From the NCBI GenBank assembly GCA_019115145.1, contig DXED01000013.1, positions 17,043 to 81,042 of the forward strand: a DNA stretch of 64,000 bases, in the 5' to 3' direction. Positions 16,723-24,587 of the stretch are shown here, one piece after another. How positions within the stretch are numbered: position 1 is the first letter of the stretch; each line of letters opens with the position of its first letter. The notes beneath the pieces are model-generated. The model did no database searches and had not been told where the DNA came from. It was given only the letters and a program-made list of their open reading frames with translations. Both the position numbers and the translations under genes were made by a program. This stretch comes from Claveliimonas intestinigallinarum. Its GTDB lineage: Bacteria > Bacillota > Clostridia > Lachnospirales > Lachnospiraceae.

Positions 16723-17598
16723 ATGCATAAATATTTAAGGTCAATTGGTTATGGCTGTATCAGGTCAAGGACAGAATTAAATGAATTTCTGAAGAGGATA
16801 GAAAGCGACTATACCTGCCATGAACTGGTTTCTCTTGACGAGGAAGCAGACTTCTGCGAATATCAGAGAGAATGTGGGGCAGGTATAGGAGTTGCCGTGT
16901 GCGGGGATATGGATATGCGCGAGACATTTTACAGACAGTACTATTATCCCTATTTCATCGGAAGCGGCATCTCCTCCTACGCGGACATCGTCGTCGAGAA
17001 GCGGATGGACCGGGAGGCCTATGTGGGAATCTGCGAGGATGTGAAGGTGGGCGTCAGCCTGATCTTCCACCTGCAGAACACTGTGGAGTACATCGAAGAG
17101 AGACAGCTCTCCGGAGACAGACTGAAGTTTGGCTCCGTGACGCTGGCGGGACTTTGCAATTCCGGCACCGTCCTTCTTCCTGTCATGAAGAGCAAGGAGA
17201 TGGAGCAAAGAAGGCGGGAGGAGTCCCGAAACCGGATGATGCTCCTGAGCGCGGCCAGAAACGGAGACCAGGCCGCCATGGAGAGTCTGACTCTGGACGA
17301 CATTGACATCTATACAAAGGTTTCCAGGCGGCTTGTGACAGAGGATGTGTTCAGCATCGTGGACACCTATTTCATGCCCTACGGGGTGGAGTGTGACAGA
17401 TACTCCATCCTGGGGGAAATCCTGAGTGTACATAGGATCCAGAACCAGGAGACAGGGGAAGACCTCTATGTCATGAAGCTGGATGTGAACGAGCTGGAGT
17501 TTGACGTCTGCGTGCCGGCAAAGAATGTCTTCGGCGAACCGGCCCAGGGACGCCGGTTTAAGGCGAACATGTGGCTCCAGGGAAGGATCAATTTCTAG
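16723..17598 (+). CDS. DUF3881-like protein of unknown function
   Basis: The 291-residue soluble protein has no membrane segment or signal. It starts MHKYLRSIGYGCIRSRTELN and contains GISSYADIVVEKR and a C-terminal FDVCVPAKNVFGEPAQGRRF. I recognise it tentatively as the DUF3881 family, found mainly in Lachnospiraceae. It lies 9 bp after serS in the same operon. The stop TAG is the centre of a perfect 24-bp palindrome (17585-17608). No function can be proposed from motifs. Confidence 0.75.
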   Translation: MHKYLRSIGYGCIRSRTELNEFLKRIESDYTCHELVSLDEEADFCEYQRECGAGIGVAVCGDMDMRETFYRQYYYPYFIGSGISSYADIVVEKRMDREAYVGICEDVKVGVSLIFHLQNTVEYIEERQLSGDRLKFGSVTLAGLCNSGTVLLPVMKSKEMEQRRREESRNRMMLLSAARNGDQAAMESLTLDDIDIYTKVSRRLVTEDVFSIVDTYFMPYGVECDRYSILGEILSVHRIQNQETGEDLYVMKLDVNELEFDVCVPAKNVFGEPAQGRRFKANMWLQGRINF

Positions 17599-17608
17599 AA
17601 ATTGATCC
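17585..17608. terminator. Palindrome centred on the DUF3881-like gene stop codon
   Basis: A perfect 24-bp palindrome (two 12-nt arms, GGATCAATTTCT and its complement) has the TAG stop at its centre. No T tract follows, so it may stabilise mRNA or terminate weakly. Confidence 0.5.
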
Positions 17609-17626
17609 GGAAATTGAAAATAACTG

Positions 17627-17655
17627 TTGATTTTAGACCTGCAAGATGCTAAAAT
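17627..17655 (+). promoter_or_regulatory. Promoter of tRNA-Arg
   Basis: TTGATT (17627-17632), a 17-bp spacer and TAAAAT (17650-17655) lie 27 bp before the tRNA. Confidence 0.6.
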
Positions 17656-17682
17656 ATCTAAGTACGGTATAAATACAGTTAT

Positions 17683-17754
17683 GTTCCCTTAGTAAAATGG
17701 ATATTACGGATCCCTCCTAAGGATCAAGTGCAGGTTCGATTCCTGCAGGGAACG
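17683..17754 (+). tRNA. tRNA-Arg (anticodon CCU)
   Basis: A full cloverleaf is readable: acceptor GTTCCCT/AGGGAAC, D stem GTAA/TTAC, anticodon stem GATCC/GGATC with loop CTCCTAA (anticodon CCT at 17716-17718), and T arm GCAGG-TTCGATT-CCTGC. The discriminator is G and no CCA is encoded. It decodes AGG. It is a single tRNA with its own promoter and terminator. Confidence 0.95.
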
Positions 17755-17761
17755 GGATGAG

Positions 17762-17798
17762 GACAGAGCTTCTGCGTTTGTGGGGGCTCTGTTTTTTT
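17762..17798 (+). terminator. Terminator of tRNA-Arg
   Basis: ACAGAGC (17763-17769) pairs with GCTCTGT (17785-17791), followed by a T run to 17798. Confidence 0.85.
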
Positions 17799-17841
17799 AC
17801 AGTAGGGAAAACTTCTTTGTTCCCGGAAGAAAAAAGTTTGA

Positions 17842-17990
17842 CTTCACATTCCTATTACAGCAAAATACAAACATAAATATATTGATCTTGAACCCATTTT
17901 AAACAACTCATATTTTGATGCTGACAAGGTGCTGGACAGTATGAAGAAAGTGAAGATGAGTATGATTAATATAAAAAATTTTAAATCTAA
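17842..17990 (+). pseudogene. AT-rich remnant coding-like stretch after the tRNA
   Basis: After an in-frame TGA at 17839-17841, a frame without a clear start reads PITAKYKHKYIDLEPILNNS and then FDADKVLDSMKKVKMSMINI before running into the pdxK terminator. It has normal amino-acid composition but no start codon context, is AT-rich against GC-richer neighbours, and lies directly behind a tRNA. I read it as a possible remnant of an integrated element. No family is recognised, and chance openness is possible. Confidence 0.25.
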
Positions 17991-18033
17991 AAATAACCTG
18001 GTCAGGTTCCGAAAAACCGACCAGGTTATTTTT
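17989..18033. terminator. Terminator of pyridoxal kinase gene (bidirectional)
   Basis: A 15-bp perfect stem (17989-18003 with 18019-18033) contains the core AATAACCTGGTC and has A and T flanks on both sides. It overlaps the pdxK stop at 18032-18034. Confidence 0.85.
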
Positions 18034-18880
18034 ATTTCTCTTTTCCAAGTCTCTCCTCCAGTTCCCTGCACAGCCAAGGGATCTGGGACTCGAACTCCGC
18101 GCCGTACCATCTGGCCTCGGACGACCTAGCGGTGACTTCAATGCAGGCCACCACATAGTCTGCTGACAGGGAAAGGGCATCGCCCAGGGAGAGCCCCCGC
18201 ATCAGTCCGCCGAAGGCGGTGGAGGAATAGAGATCCCCTGTACCGTGATAGCTCTGAGGACATTTTTTTGTAAAGTAGGAAAAGGCGTTCCCCTTGCTGT
18301 CCAGGCTGGCCACCCCGAGTCGGTCCGGCTCATAGCTGACTCCCGTGAGGACCGCTGCGCCGCATCCCAGCTCCAGGAGCCGCTGCAGAAGCTCTGTGAT
18401 GTAGGAGTCATCATACTCGGTCCGGTAGGGCATGCCGGTGAGAAGGCATCCCTCGGTGATGTTGGGGAGGATTACATCCGCACCTGCGCAGACCTTTGCC
18501 ATGGAGGCAGGGAAGCTCTCGTCAAAGGCAGGGTAGAGCTTTCCGTTGTCCGCCATGGCAGGATCCACAAGGATCAGGTTCTTCTCTGTGCGGAACCGAT
18601 TAAAGAACTCTCTGACCTGACCGCACTGCTGGCCGGAGGCCAGGTACCCGGTGTAGATCCCGTCAAAGAAGATGCCCTCCTTCTCCCAGGCATCGGAGAT
18701 GGGATCGATCTGGTCAGACAGATCCTTGCAGGTGAAATTCCGGAACATGGTGTGGGTGGAGAGAACCGCCGTGGGGAGGATGCCGCACTCCACGCCCATA
18801 GCTGAGATGACAGGGAGGGCCACTGTGGTTGAGCAGCGCCCCACACAGGAAATATCCTGAAGAGTAACAATTCGTTTCAT
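18032..18880 (-). CDS. Pyridoxal/pyridoxamine kinase (PdxK/PdxY type, ribokinase superfamily)
   Basis: The 282-residue protein starts MKRIVTLQDISCVGRCS, typical of clostridial pyridoxamine kinases. It contains FDGIYTGYLAS, ILVDPAMADNGKLYPAF and ILPNITEGCLLTG, and ends the core with HGTGDLYSSTAFGGLM, where the ribokinase-superfamily GTGD catalytic Asp is present. It phosphorylates B6 vitamers to make PLP. It is monocistronic on the minus strand. Upstream, a site (18968-18981) matches one before the ECF S component at 37.4 kb, which suggests shared control. Confidence 0.88.
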   Translation of the reverse strand: MKRIVTLQDISCVGRCSTTVALPVISAMGVECGILPTAVLSTHTMFRNFTCKDLSDQIDPISDAWEKEGIFFDGIYTGYLASGQQCGQVREFFNRFRTEKNLILVDPAMADNGKLYPAFDESFPASMAKVCAGADVILPNITEGCLLTGMPYRTEYDDSYITELLQRLLELGCGAAVLTGVSYEPDRLGVASLDSKGNAFSYFTKKCPQSYHGTGDLYSSTAFGGLMRGLSLGDALSLSADYVVACIEVTARSSEARWYGAEFESQIPWLCRELEERLGKEK

Positions 18881-18967
18881 GACTAAATACCGCCTCCTGA
18901 TCTGTAGATTGTATTGGAAATATAACAGAAAGTGAACTGGTCAGCAATAGCCAAAACTGTAAAAAGT

Positions 18968-18981
18968 GACCAGTCCAGTTT
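18968..18981 (-). promoter_or_regulatory. Candidate operator AAACTGGACTGGTC (possible MocR/PdxR-type site)
   Basis: Read on the minus strand this is AAACTGG followed by ACTGGTC, an ACTGG direct repeat. A related AACTGGTC is at 18935-18942 on the plus strand. The copy at 37363-37376 matches at 12 of 14 positions. The site lies between the divergent pdxK and glutamate-synthase-like genes and overlaps the -35 of the latter. Confidence 0.45.
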
Positions 18982-19007
18982 GCGGCAGGGAGAAATCATG
19001 CTATACT
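18979..19007 (+). promoter_or_regulatory. Promoter of glutamate synthase-like gene
   Basis: TTTGCG (18979-18984), a 17-bp spacer and TATACT (19002-19007) are present, with the start 64 bp upstream of the ATG. Confidence 0.5.
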
Positions 19008-19070
19008 GAAGCTATCAGAGATAAAAGACGAAATGAGACAGAAACAAATACATTTCAGGAGGTGGAAGGA

Positions 19071-20459
19071 ATGGCAAAGTACAGATGCACGGTGTGTGGG
19101 TATATTTACGATGAGGAGCGGGAGAAAGCGCCTTTCTCCAGGCTGAAGGAGTGTCCTGTCTGTCACCAGCCCACGGAGAAGTTTGCGGTCTACGAGGAGG
19201 AGCAGGGTGCGGAGCCGCCCCGGGAAAAGGAGCTGAAACTGGACTATCCGAAGGAGTTTGTGCGCAGGGACGAGTCCTGCAGGTACATGAAGGAAATTCA
19301 CGAGATGGCAGTGACTGGGAAGAGCATCTCAGCTTCCATGGGAACGGAGCTGCCTATGCCGTCCTGGGAAGATATTCTCATTCTGGGAGCCCAGCTGGAT
19401 CCCATGCCTCTGGATGAGAACGCGCCTGTCCGGACGACCACAGTGATCGGAAAGCATGCGGCCAGGCCTCTGATGCTGGAAAATCCGGTCTATGTATCCC
19501 ACATGTCCTTTGGCGCCCTCTCCAGGGAGGCAAAGGTGTCCCTGGCAAGAGGCTCGGCCATGGCAGGAAGCGCCATGTGCTCAGGAGAGGGGGGCATACT
19601 CCCGGAGGAGATGGAGGCAGCCGACAAGTACATCTTTGAGTATGTGGGCAACCTCTACAGCGTAACGCCGGAAAATCTGAGAAACGCGGATGCCATAGAG
19701 ATCAAGATCGGGCAGGGGACAAAGCCGGGCATGGGGGGCCATCTCCCGGGGGAAAAGGTGACCCGTGAGATCAGTCAGGTGAGGAATAAGCCTATGGGAA
19801 AGGATGTGATCGCGCCATCCAGATTTCCCGGCATTGAGACAAAGGAGGATTTGAAAAATCTGATCACTCAGCTGCGATATGCCTCCGAGGGGCGGCCCAT
19901 CGGCGTGAAGATAGCGGCCGGAAGGATCGAGAGGGATCTGGCCTTCTGCGTGTACGCGGAGCCGGATTTCATCACCATAGACGGGAGAGGCGGGGCAACC
20001 GGATCCTCTCCGAAGCTCCTGAGAGACTCTGCCAGTGTGCCTACCATCTATGCCCTCCACAGGGCGAGAAAATACCTGGACAGCATCCACTCGGACATCA
20101 GCCTTGTCATCACCGGCGGACTGAGGGTGTCCTCGGATTTCGCCAAGGCTATCGCCATGGGAGCGGACGCGGTGGCAGTGGCGTCCGCGGCCCTCATTGC
20201 CATGGCTTGTCAGCAGTATAAGATCTGCGGAACAGGCATGTGTCCCATGGGCATCGCCACCCAGGATCAGGACCTGCGGGCACGGCTCCACGAGGATGCG
20301 GCGGCAGCCAGGGTGGCCAACTTTCTGAACGTCTCCCTGGAGGAGCTGAAGATGTTCGCCCGGATCACAGGGCATGCGGATCTCCATGACCTGTCTGTGG
20401 AGGATTTGTGCACCATCAGCCGGGAGATCAGCGAGTACACAGACATCCCCCACGCATAA
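19071..20459 (+). CDS. Rubredoxin-glutamate synthase-like FMN oxidoreductase fusion
   Basis: The ATG at 19071 has a CAGGAGG site; an open frame upstream of it lacks one. The 462-residue protein begins with a rubredoxin-like knuckle pair (CTVCGY at about 5-10 and CPVCHQP at about 27-33), then the FMN-binding glutamate-synthase family barrel: MSFGALSREAKVSLARGSAM, GEGGILPEE, IKIGQGTKPGMGGHLPG, DGRGGATGSSP and CGTGMCPMGIATQD with the 3Fe-4S-type cysteines. It lacks the GltB glutaminase domain. It probably passes electrons between an iron site and FMN. The real substrate is unknown, and glutamate synthesis is not certain. Confidence 0.85.
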   Translation: MAKYRCTVCGYIYDEEREKAPFSRLKECPVCHQPTEKFAVYEEEQGAEPPREKELKLDYPKEFVRRDESCRYMKEIHEMAVTGKSISASMGTELPMPSWEDILILGAQLDPMPLDENAPVRTTTVIGKHAARPLMLENPVYVSHMSFGALSREAKVSLARGSAMAGSAMCSGEGGILPEEMEAADKYIFEYVGNLYSVTPENLRNADAIEIKIGQGTKPGMGGHLPGEKVTREISQVRNKPMGKDVIAPSRFPGIETKEDLKNLITQLRYASEGRPIGVKIAAGRIERDLAFCVYAEPDFITIDGRGGATGSSPKLLRDSASVPTIYALHRARKYLDSIHSDISLVITGGLRVSSDFAKAIAMGADAVAVASAALIAMACQQYKICGTGMCPMGIATQDQDLRARLHEDAAAARVANFLNVSLEELKMFARITGHADLHDLSVEDLCTISREISEYTDIPHA

Positions 20460-20485
20460 TTTCCTGCCAGGGGGCGATATATTGA

Positions 20486-20514
20486 TTGCCGTTCAGCGGT
20501 AAACATGGTATATT
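20486..20514 (+). promoter_or_regulatory. Promoter of phosphohexomutase gene
   Basis: TTGCCG (20486-20491), a 17-bp spacer and TATATT (20509-20514) lie about 60 bp before the ATG at 20576. Confidence 0.6.
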
Positions 20515-20575
20515 ATTACTAAGTGTTGTAATTTTTACACAAAAAATCAATAAGCAAGTAGTAGGAGTGGTAAAA

Positions 20576-22258
20576 ATGTATCAGGAAGATTACAAGCGTT
20601 GGCTGGAAGCGGACCTGGAGGATGCAGATCTTCATCCTGAGCTGGCCCGGATCGAGGGAAATGACGAGGAGATAAAGGAGCGCTTTGCAGTGGCGCTGAA
20701 ATTCGGTACAGCCGGACTTCGGGGTGTGCTGGGAGCCGGGACGAACCGCATGAACATCTATGTGGTGCGCCAGGCTACGCAGGGACTTGCAAACTGGGTG
20801 AAGACACAGGGGGGCACACAGACTGTTGCCATCAGCTATGACAGCCGTCTCAAGAGCGATGTGTTCGCAAAGAACGCGGCGGGAGTCCTGGCCGCAAACG
20901 GTATCAAGGTGCGGATCTACGACGCGCTCATGCCTGTGCCGGCGCTCTCCTTTGCGACTCGTTATTATAACTGCAATGCGGGCATCATGGTGACAGCCTC
21001 ACACAACCCTGCAAAATACAACGGATACAAGGCCTACGGGCCGGACGGCTGCCAGATGACAGACGATGCGGCGGCCATCGTATACGAGGAGATACAGAAG
21101 ACGGACGTGCTGACAGGCGCAAAGTATATGTCCTTTGCAGCCGGCGTGGAGGAAGGACTGATCCGCTTTGTGGGCGATGATTGTAAGAGGGCCCTCTATG
21201 ACGCTATCGAGTCCAGACAGGTCCGTCCGGGACTTTGCAGTACAGCAGGGCTGAAGCTTGTGTACAGCCCCCTGAACGGCTCCGGACTTGTGCCGGTGAC
21301 ACAGGTGTTAAAGGATATCGGTGTGACAGATATCACGATCGTCCCGGACCAGGAGTACCCCAACGGATACTTTACCACATGCAGCTACCCCAACCCTGAA
21401 ATTTTTGAGGCCCTTGAGCAGGGACTGAACCTGGCGAAGGAGACAGGTGCGGATCTGATGCTGGCCACAGACCCGGACGCAGACCGGGTGGGCATTGCCA
21501 TGAAGTGCCCGGACGGTTCCTATGAGCTGGTGAGCGGAAATGAGGTGGGCGTGCTGCTTCTGGATTACATCTGCGCGGGACGCATTGAGAAGGGAACCAT
21601 GCCTGAGAAGGCAGTTGCTGTGAAGTCCATCGTATCCACACCGCTGGCAGATGCAGTGGCAGAGCACTACGGCGTGGAGCTGCGCAGCGTGCTGACAGGA
21701 TTTAAGTGGATCGGCGACCAGATTGCGCAGCTGGAGGAAGCAGGAGAAGTGGACCGCTTCATCTTCGGATTTGAGGAGAGCTACGGATATCTGGCAGGCC
21801 CCTATGTGCGTGATAAGGACGCAGTCATCGGCTCTATGCTGATCTGCGAGATGGCAGCCTACTACAGGAGCATCGGAAGCTCCCTGAAGCAGAGGATGGA
21901 GGAGATCTATGCTCAGTACGGCCGCTACCTCAACAAGGTGGACAGCTTTGAGTTCCCGGGACTGAGCGGCATGGACAAGATGGCAGGCATCATGCAGAGC
22001 CTGAGGGACAACCCGCTGACAGAGATCGCGGGGTACAAGGTAGCCTCTGTGACGGACTACACAAAGCCGGAGGAGACAGGACTTCCCTCAGCCAACGTGC
22101 TGATCTACAAGCTGGAGAACAGCGAGACAGTCATCGTCCGCCCCTCCGGAACAGAGCCGAAGATCAAGATCTACTACACAACGCTCGGAAAGGATCTGGC
22201 AGAGGCCCAGGCCGAGAAAGACAAGCTGGCAGAGGCTATGAAGTCTGTGATGGCATAG
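20576..22258 (+). CDS. Alpha-D-phosphohexomutase (phosphoglucomutase/phosphomannomutase)
   Basis: The ATG at 20576 has AGGAG upstream and gives 560 residues. The catalytic phosphoserine loop is VTASHNPAKYNGYK (Ser142). The metal loop DPDADRVG lies near residue 302, the sugar-binding GFEESYG near 400, and the phosphate-binding RPSGTEPKIK near 522-531. It interconverts hexose 1- and 6-phosphates, feeding glycogen and cell-wall sugar nucleotides. The gene glgP at 31.8 kb makes glucose-1-phosphate for the same step. It is monocistronic. Confidence 0.93.
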   Translation: MYQEDYKRWLEADLEDADLHPELARIEGNDEEIKERFAVALKFGTAGLRGVLGAGTNRMNIYVVRQATQGLANWVKTQGGTQTVAISYDSRLKSDVFAKNAAGVLAANGIKVRIYDALMPVPALSFATRYYNCNAGIMVTASHNPAKYNGYKAYGPDGCQMTDDAAAIVYEEIQKTDVLTGAKYMSFAAGVEEGLIRFVGDDCKRALYDAIESRQVRPGLCSTAGLKLVYSPLNGSGLVPVTQVLKDIGVTDITIVPDQEYPNGYFTTCSYPNPEIFEALEQGLNLAKETGADLMLATDPDADRVGIAMKCPDGSYELVSGNEVGVLLLDYICAGRIEKGTMPEKAVAVKSIVSTPLADAVAEHYGVELRSVLTGFKWIGDQIAQLEEAGEVDRFIFGFEESYGYLAGPYVRDKDAVIGSMLICEMAAYYRSIGSSLKQRMEEIYAQYGRYLNKVDSFEFPGLSGMDKMAGIMQSLRDNPLTEIAGYKVASVTDYTKPEETGLPSANVLIYKLENSETVIVRPSGTEPKIKIYYTTLGKDLAEAQAEKDKLAEAMKSVMA

Positions 22259-22307
22259 GAGCGGGAAAAGAAATATACGCAGCATAAAAATACATAAAGA
22301 GCAGCTA

Positions 22308-22336
22308 AGAAAGGGACAGGGAGATCTGTCCCTTTC
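22308..22336. terminator. Hairpin between convergent phosphohexomutase and Crp-family genes
   Basis: AAAGGGACAG and CTGTCCCTTT form a 10-bp stem with a 6-nt loop. T-rich sequence follows on the minus strand, so it suits the Crp-family gene better. Confidence 0.6.
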
Positions 22337-22405
22337 CTGGCTGTTGGGAAGAAAAAGCTGAAGCCCACATTTGAGTGCGGGAAGCAGTTTGTGGACATGA
22401 TCTGT

Positions 22406-23080
22406 CTACTCTCTCTTCAGATATTCCCTGGCCATCGCCTGCTGCTCCCTGGTCATGGACACCTTCCCCTTGGTGATTCCCACAAGCCCCTCCTCCTTCA
22501 GCTTTCGGATGGTCCGGTTCAGCGTCTTCACGGAGATGCCGGTCTCCTCGTGTATTTCCTCCCGGGTCCTTTTTACAACGCAGGAGCCGTATTCCTCTAT
22601 GTACTGGAGAATATAGGCCAGAAGAAGATGCTGGGGCGGGTAGAACAGGCGGTTGCCCCGGTTGTAGGAGGAGCGGTACAGCTTGTAGGCCACCTTCTGG
22701 GACACCAGCCGCAGAAAATGAATGTCCTTTGAGATCCAGTTCTCGAAATCCTTTCTGGAGAAATACAGAACCGTGCACTCTGTGGTGGTCTCTAAGGTGA
22801 CGGAGGTGCGGGGCTTTCCGGCAAGGATGGACACCTCCCCCACAAAGTCAATGGGATCGTTTCTTTCGATCATAAAAACATTTCCATTTTCAAATTCATT
22901 GATGACCCGGTGATAGCCCTCGCAGACAATGCCGAAGTAGTCCAGCTCGGCGTCCTTCTGGTGGATGATGGTTCCGGGCGGATAGGTGCGGACCGTACAG
23001 CGGTCCCGCAGCTCATCGGGCATATAGCGGATATAATTTTCCAGTTCCGGTACTCTTATGAGCAGTTCTGACAGTGTCAT
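22406..23080 (-). CDS. Crp/Fnr-family transcriptional regulator
   Basis: The 224-residue protein has a cyclic-nucleotide-type beta-roll (about 25-120: PPGTIIHQKDAELDYFGIV, FVGEVSILAGKPRTSVTLET) and a C-terminal winged helix with RTREEIHEETGISVKTLNRT as recognition region. No Cys cluster of the Fnr [4Fe-4S] type is seen in the N terminus. It is divergent from the DUF3100-amidohydrolase operon, and the shared 126-bp intergenic region has repeated AAGAAT/ATTCTT half sites. It is probably the local activator or repressor. The effector is unknown. Confidence 0.88.
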   Translation of the reverse strand: MTLSELLIRVPELENYIRYMPDELRDRCTVRTYPPGTIIHQKDAELDYFGIVCEGYHRVINEFENGNVFMIERNDPIDFVGEVSILAGKPRTSVTLETTTECTVLYFSRKDFENWISKDIHFLRLVSQKVAYKLYRSSYNRGNRLFYPPQHLLLAYILQYIEEYGSCVVKRTREEIHEETGISVKTLNRTIRKLKEEGLVGITKGKVSMTREQQAMAREYLKRE

Positions 23081-23148
23081 GACAAATCCCCCTCTTTTTT
23101 TACAGTATACATCAAAAACAGCCCATTTGTCCTTTTTTTATACAAGTT

Positions 23149-23185
23149 ATTCTTATATAATACGTGGATGTTATAAGAATTCTTA
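23149..23185. promoter_or_regulatory. Candidate operator and -10 of the DUF3100 operon
   Basis: ATTCTTATA (23149-23157) and TATAAGAAT (23172-23180) form a perfect 9-bp inverted repeat. The 12-bp palindrome TAAGAATTCTTA overlaps the second arm (23174-23185). TATAAT (23156-23161) sits inside with no good -35, as expected of an activator-dependent promoter. Confidence 0.45.
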
Positions 23186-23205
23186 ATAGAACGAGGAGAA
23201 ATGAG

Positions 23206-24078
23206 ATGAAAAAGGAGACCTACGCTTATCCATCTACCATGGCCAGACTGAAGGCGGAGTACAAGATCTTTATTCTGGCATTTGTGTTTATCGTGATCGC
23301 GGACAGCATCGGACAGATCCAGGTTCCGCTTGGACCGGGGACGCTGATCCTGTTCCCGATCTTTTACTCCCTCATCATGGGAGTGATCTCAGGGCCGGAG
23401 GTGCTGAAGATCTTTAATAAGAAGGAGGTAAAGGCGGCGTCCAAGCTGGTCATCGTGGCCATCTGTCCCTTTATCGCTAAGCTGGGCATCAATGCAGGAG
23501 CCAGCATTGAAGTGATCCTCTCGGCAGGGCCTGCCCTGATTCTGCAGGAGATCGGCAATCTGGGAACCATTTTTCTGGCCCTTCCCTTTGCCCTGCTCCT
23601 GGGCCTGAAGAGGGAGGCCATCGGAGCCACCCATTCCATCAACAGAGAGTCCAACCTGGCTCTGATCACGGACATGTTCGGTCCGGACTCGCCGGAGACG
23701 AGAGGAAGCCTGTCTATCTATGTAGTCGGGGGCATGGTGGGAACGATCTACTTTGGCTTCATGACCACCATGGTGGCGGCGCTTCACATTTTCCATCCCT
23801 ACGCTCTGGGCATGGCCTCAGGTGTGGGAGCCGGCATTCTCATGGCCAGCGCTACAGCCAGCCTGGCTCTCATCTACCCGAATATGGCGGCGGAGCTGTC
23901 CGCTCTGGCGAGCACCAGCGAGACCATATCCGGAATCACCGGCATCTATGTGGCGATCTTTGTGGGCATACCGCTGACGAAGAAGCTGTATCAGCTGCTG
24001 GAGCCGCCCATCGCTCGGCTGCGTCGGGAGCCAAGCGAGGTGCTGGAGAGCAGAAAAAAGACAGAGGAGGAAAGATAG
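23206..24078 (+). CDS. DUF3100-family membrane protein
   Basis: The ATG at 23206 has GAGGAG upstream. This is a 290-residue polytopic protein with about eight membrane segments: IFILAFVFIVIADSI, GTLILFPIFYSLIMGV, KLVIVAICPFIAKLG, LGTIFLALPFALLLG and others. A repeated-looking motif GINAGASIEVILSAGPALI precedes GATHSINRESNLALITDMFG. I recognise it as DUF3100, a putative transporter family. It abuts the next small membrane gene and then an amidohydrolase, so import of the amidohydrolase substrate is a plausible role. This role is inference. Confidence 0.8.
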   Translation: MKKETYAYPSTMARLKAEYKIFILAFVFIVIADSIGQIQVPLGPGTLILFPIFYSLIMGVISGPEVLKIFNKKEVKAASKLVIVAICPFIAKLGINAGASIEVILSAGPALILQEIGNLGTIFLALPFALLLGLKREAIGATHSINRESNLALITDMFGPDSPETRGSLSIYVVGGMVGTIYFGFMTTMVAALHIFHPYALGMASGVGAGILMASATASLALIYPNMAAELSALASTSETISGITGIYVAIFVGIPLTKKLYQLLEPPIARLRREPSEVLESRKKTEEER

Positions 24079-24525
24079 ATGAGATACGCAGAGTGGGGAA
24101 TTTTATTAGTTATATCAGGACTTGGCATTGCCCTGGCCAACTTTATCGGGTTTGATGTGGGCTTTATGGAGTCCCTTCCGGGAATCCTCATCTTACTAGG
24201 CATCTCCGCTGCCGCAGTGGTAGTCAGCAAGCTGGTGCCTCTGCGCCTGCCCATCGTGGCCTACTGCTCCATCATCGGGCTGCTCGTGGCAAGCCCCTTA
24301 TGTCCGGCCAGGGAGTTCGTCATCGCGTCGGCGAACAGCATCAATTTTACAGCGCCCCTCACACTGGTGGGAGCCTACGCGGGCATCTCCATCGGGGATC
24401 AGATCAAATCCTTTGTAAAGCAGGGCTGGAAGATGATCATAGTGGGCGTACTTGTCATGACAGGCACCTTTCTAGGATCAGCCTGCATTGCGCAGATCGT
24501 CCTGTCACTGACCAACGCTATATAG
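24079..24525 (+). CDS. Small polytopic membrane protein, probable partner of the DUF3100 protein
   Basis: The 148-residue protein starts directly at the base after the DUF3100 gene stop. It has about four membrane segments: WGILLVISGLGIALANFIG, SLPGILILLGISAAAVVVS, LPIVAYCSIIGLLVASP and a C-terminal MIIVGVLVMTGTFLGSACI. Between them lies the conserved-looking NFTAPLTLVGAYAGISIGDQ. The head-to-tail fusion-like spacing suggests a two-subunit transporter. I cannot assign it to a named family. Confidence 0.7.
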   Translation: MRYAEWGILLVISGLGIALANFIGFDVGFMESLPGILILLGISAAAVVVSKLVPLRLPIVAYCSIIGLLVASPLCPAREFVIASANSINFTAPLTLVGAYAGISIGDQIKSFVKQGWKMIIVGVLVMTGTFLGSACIAQIVLSLTNAI

Positions 24526-24587
24526 ATGGATGATACTGAAAAACTATTGCGGACCATTGCAAGTGTGAGTTTGATAGGGAGAAAGAA

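Noticed and set aside
20524..20545. Rex-like inverted repeat near TTGTAATTTTTACACAA before the phosphohexomutase gene
   Set aside because: Arms match the Rex consensus only at the ends and the inner bases do not fit, so it is not a supported operator.
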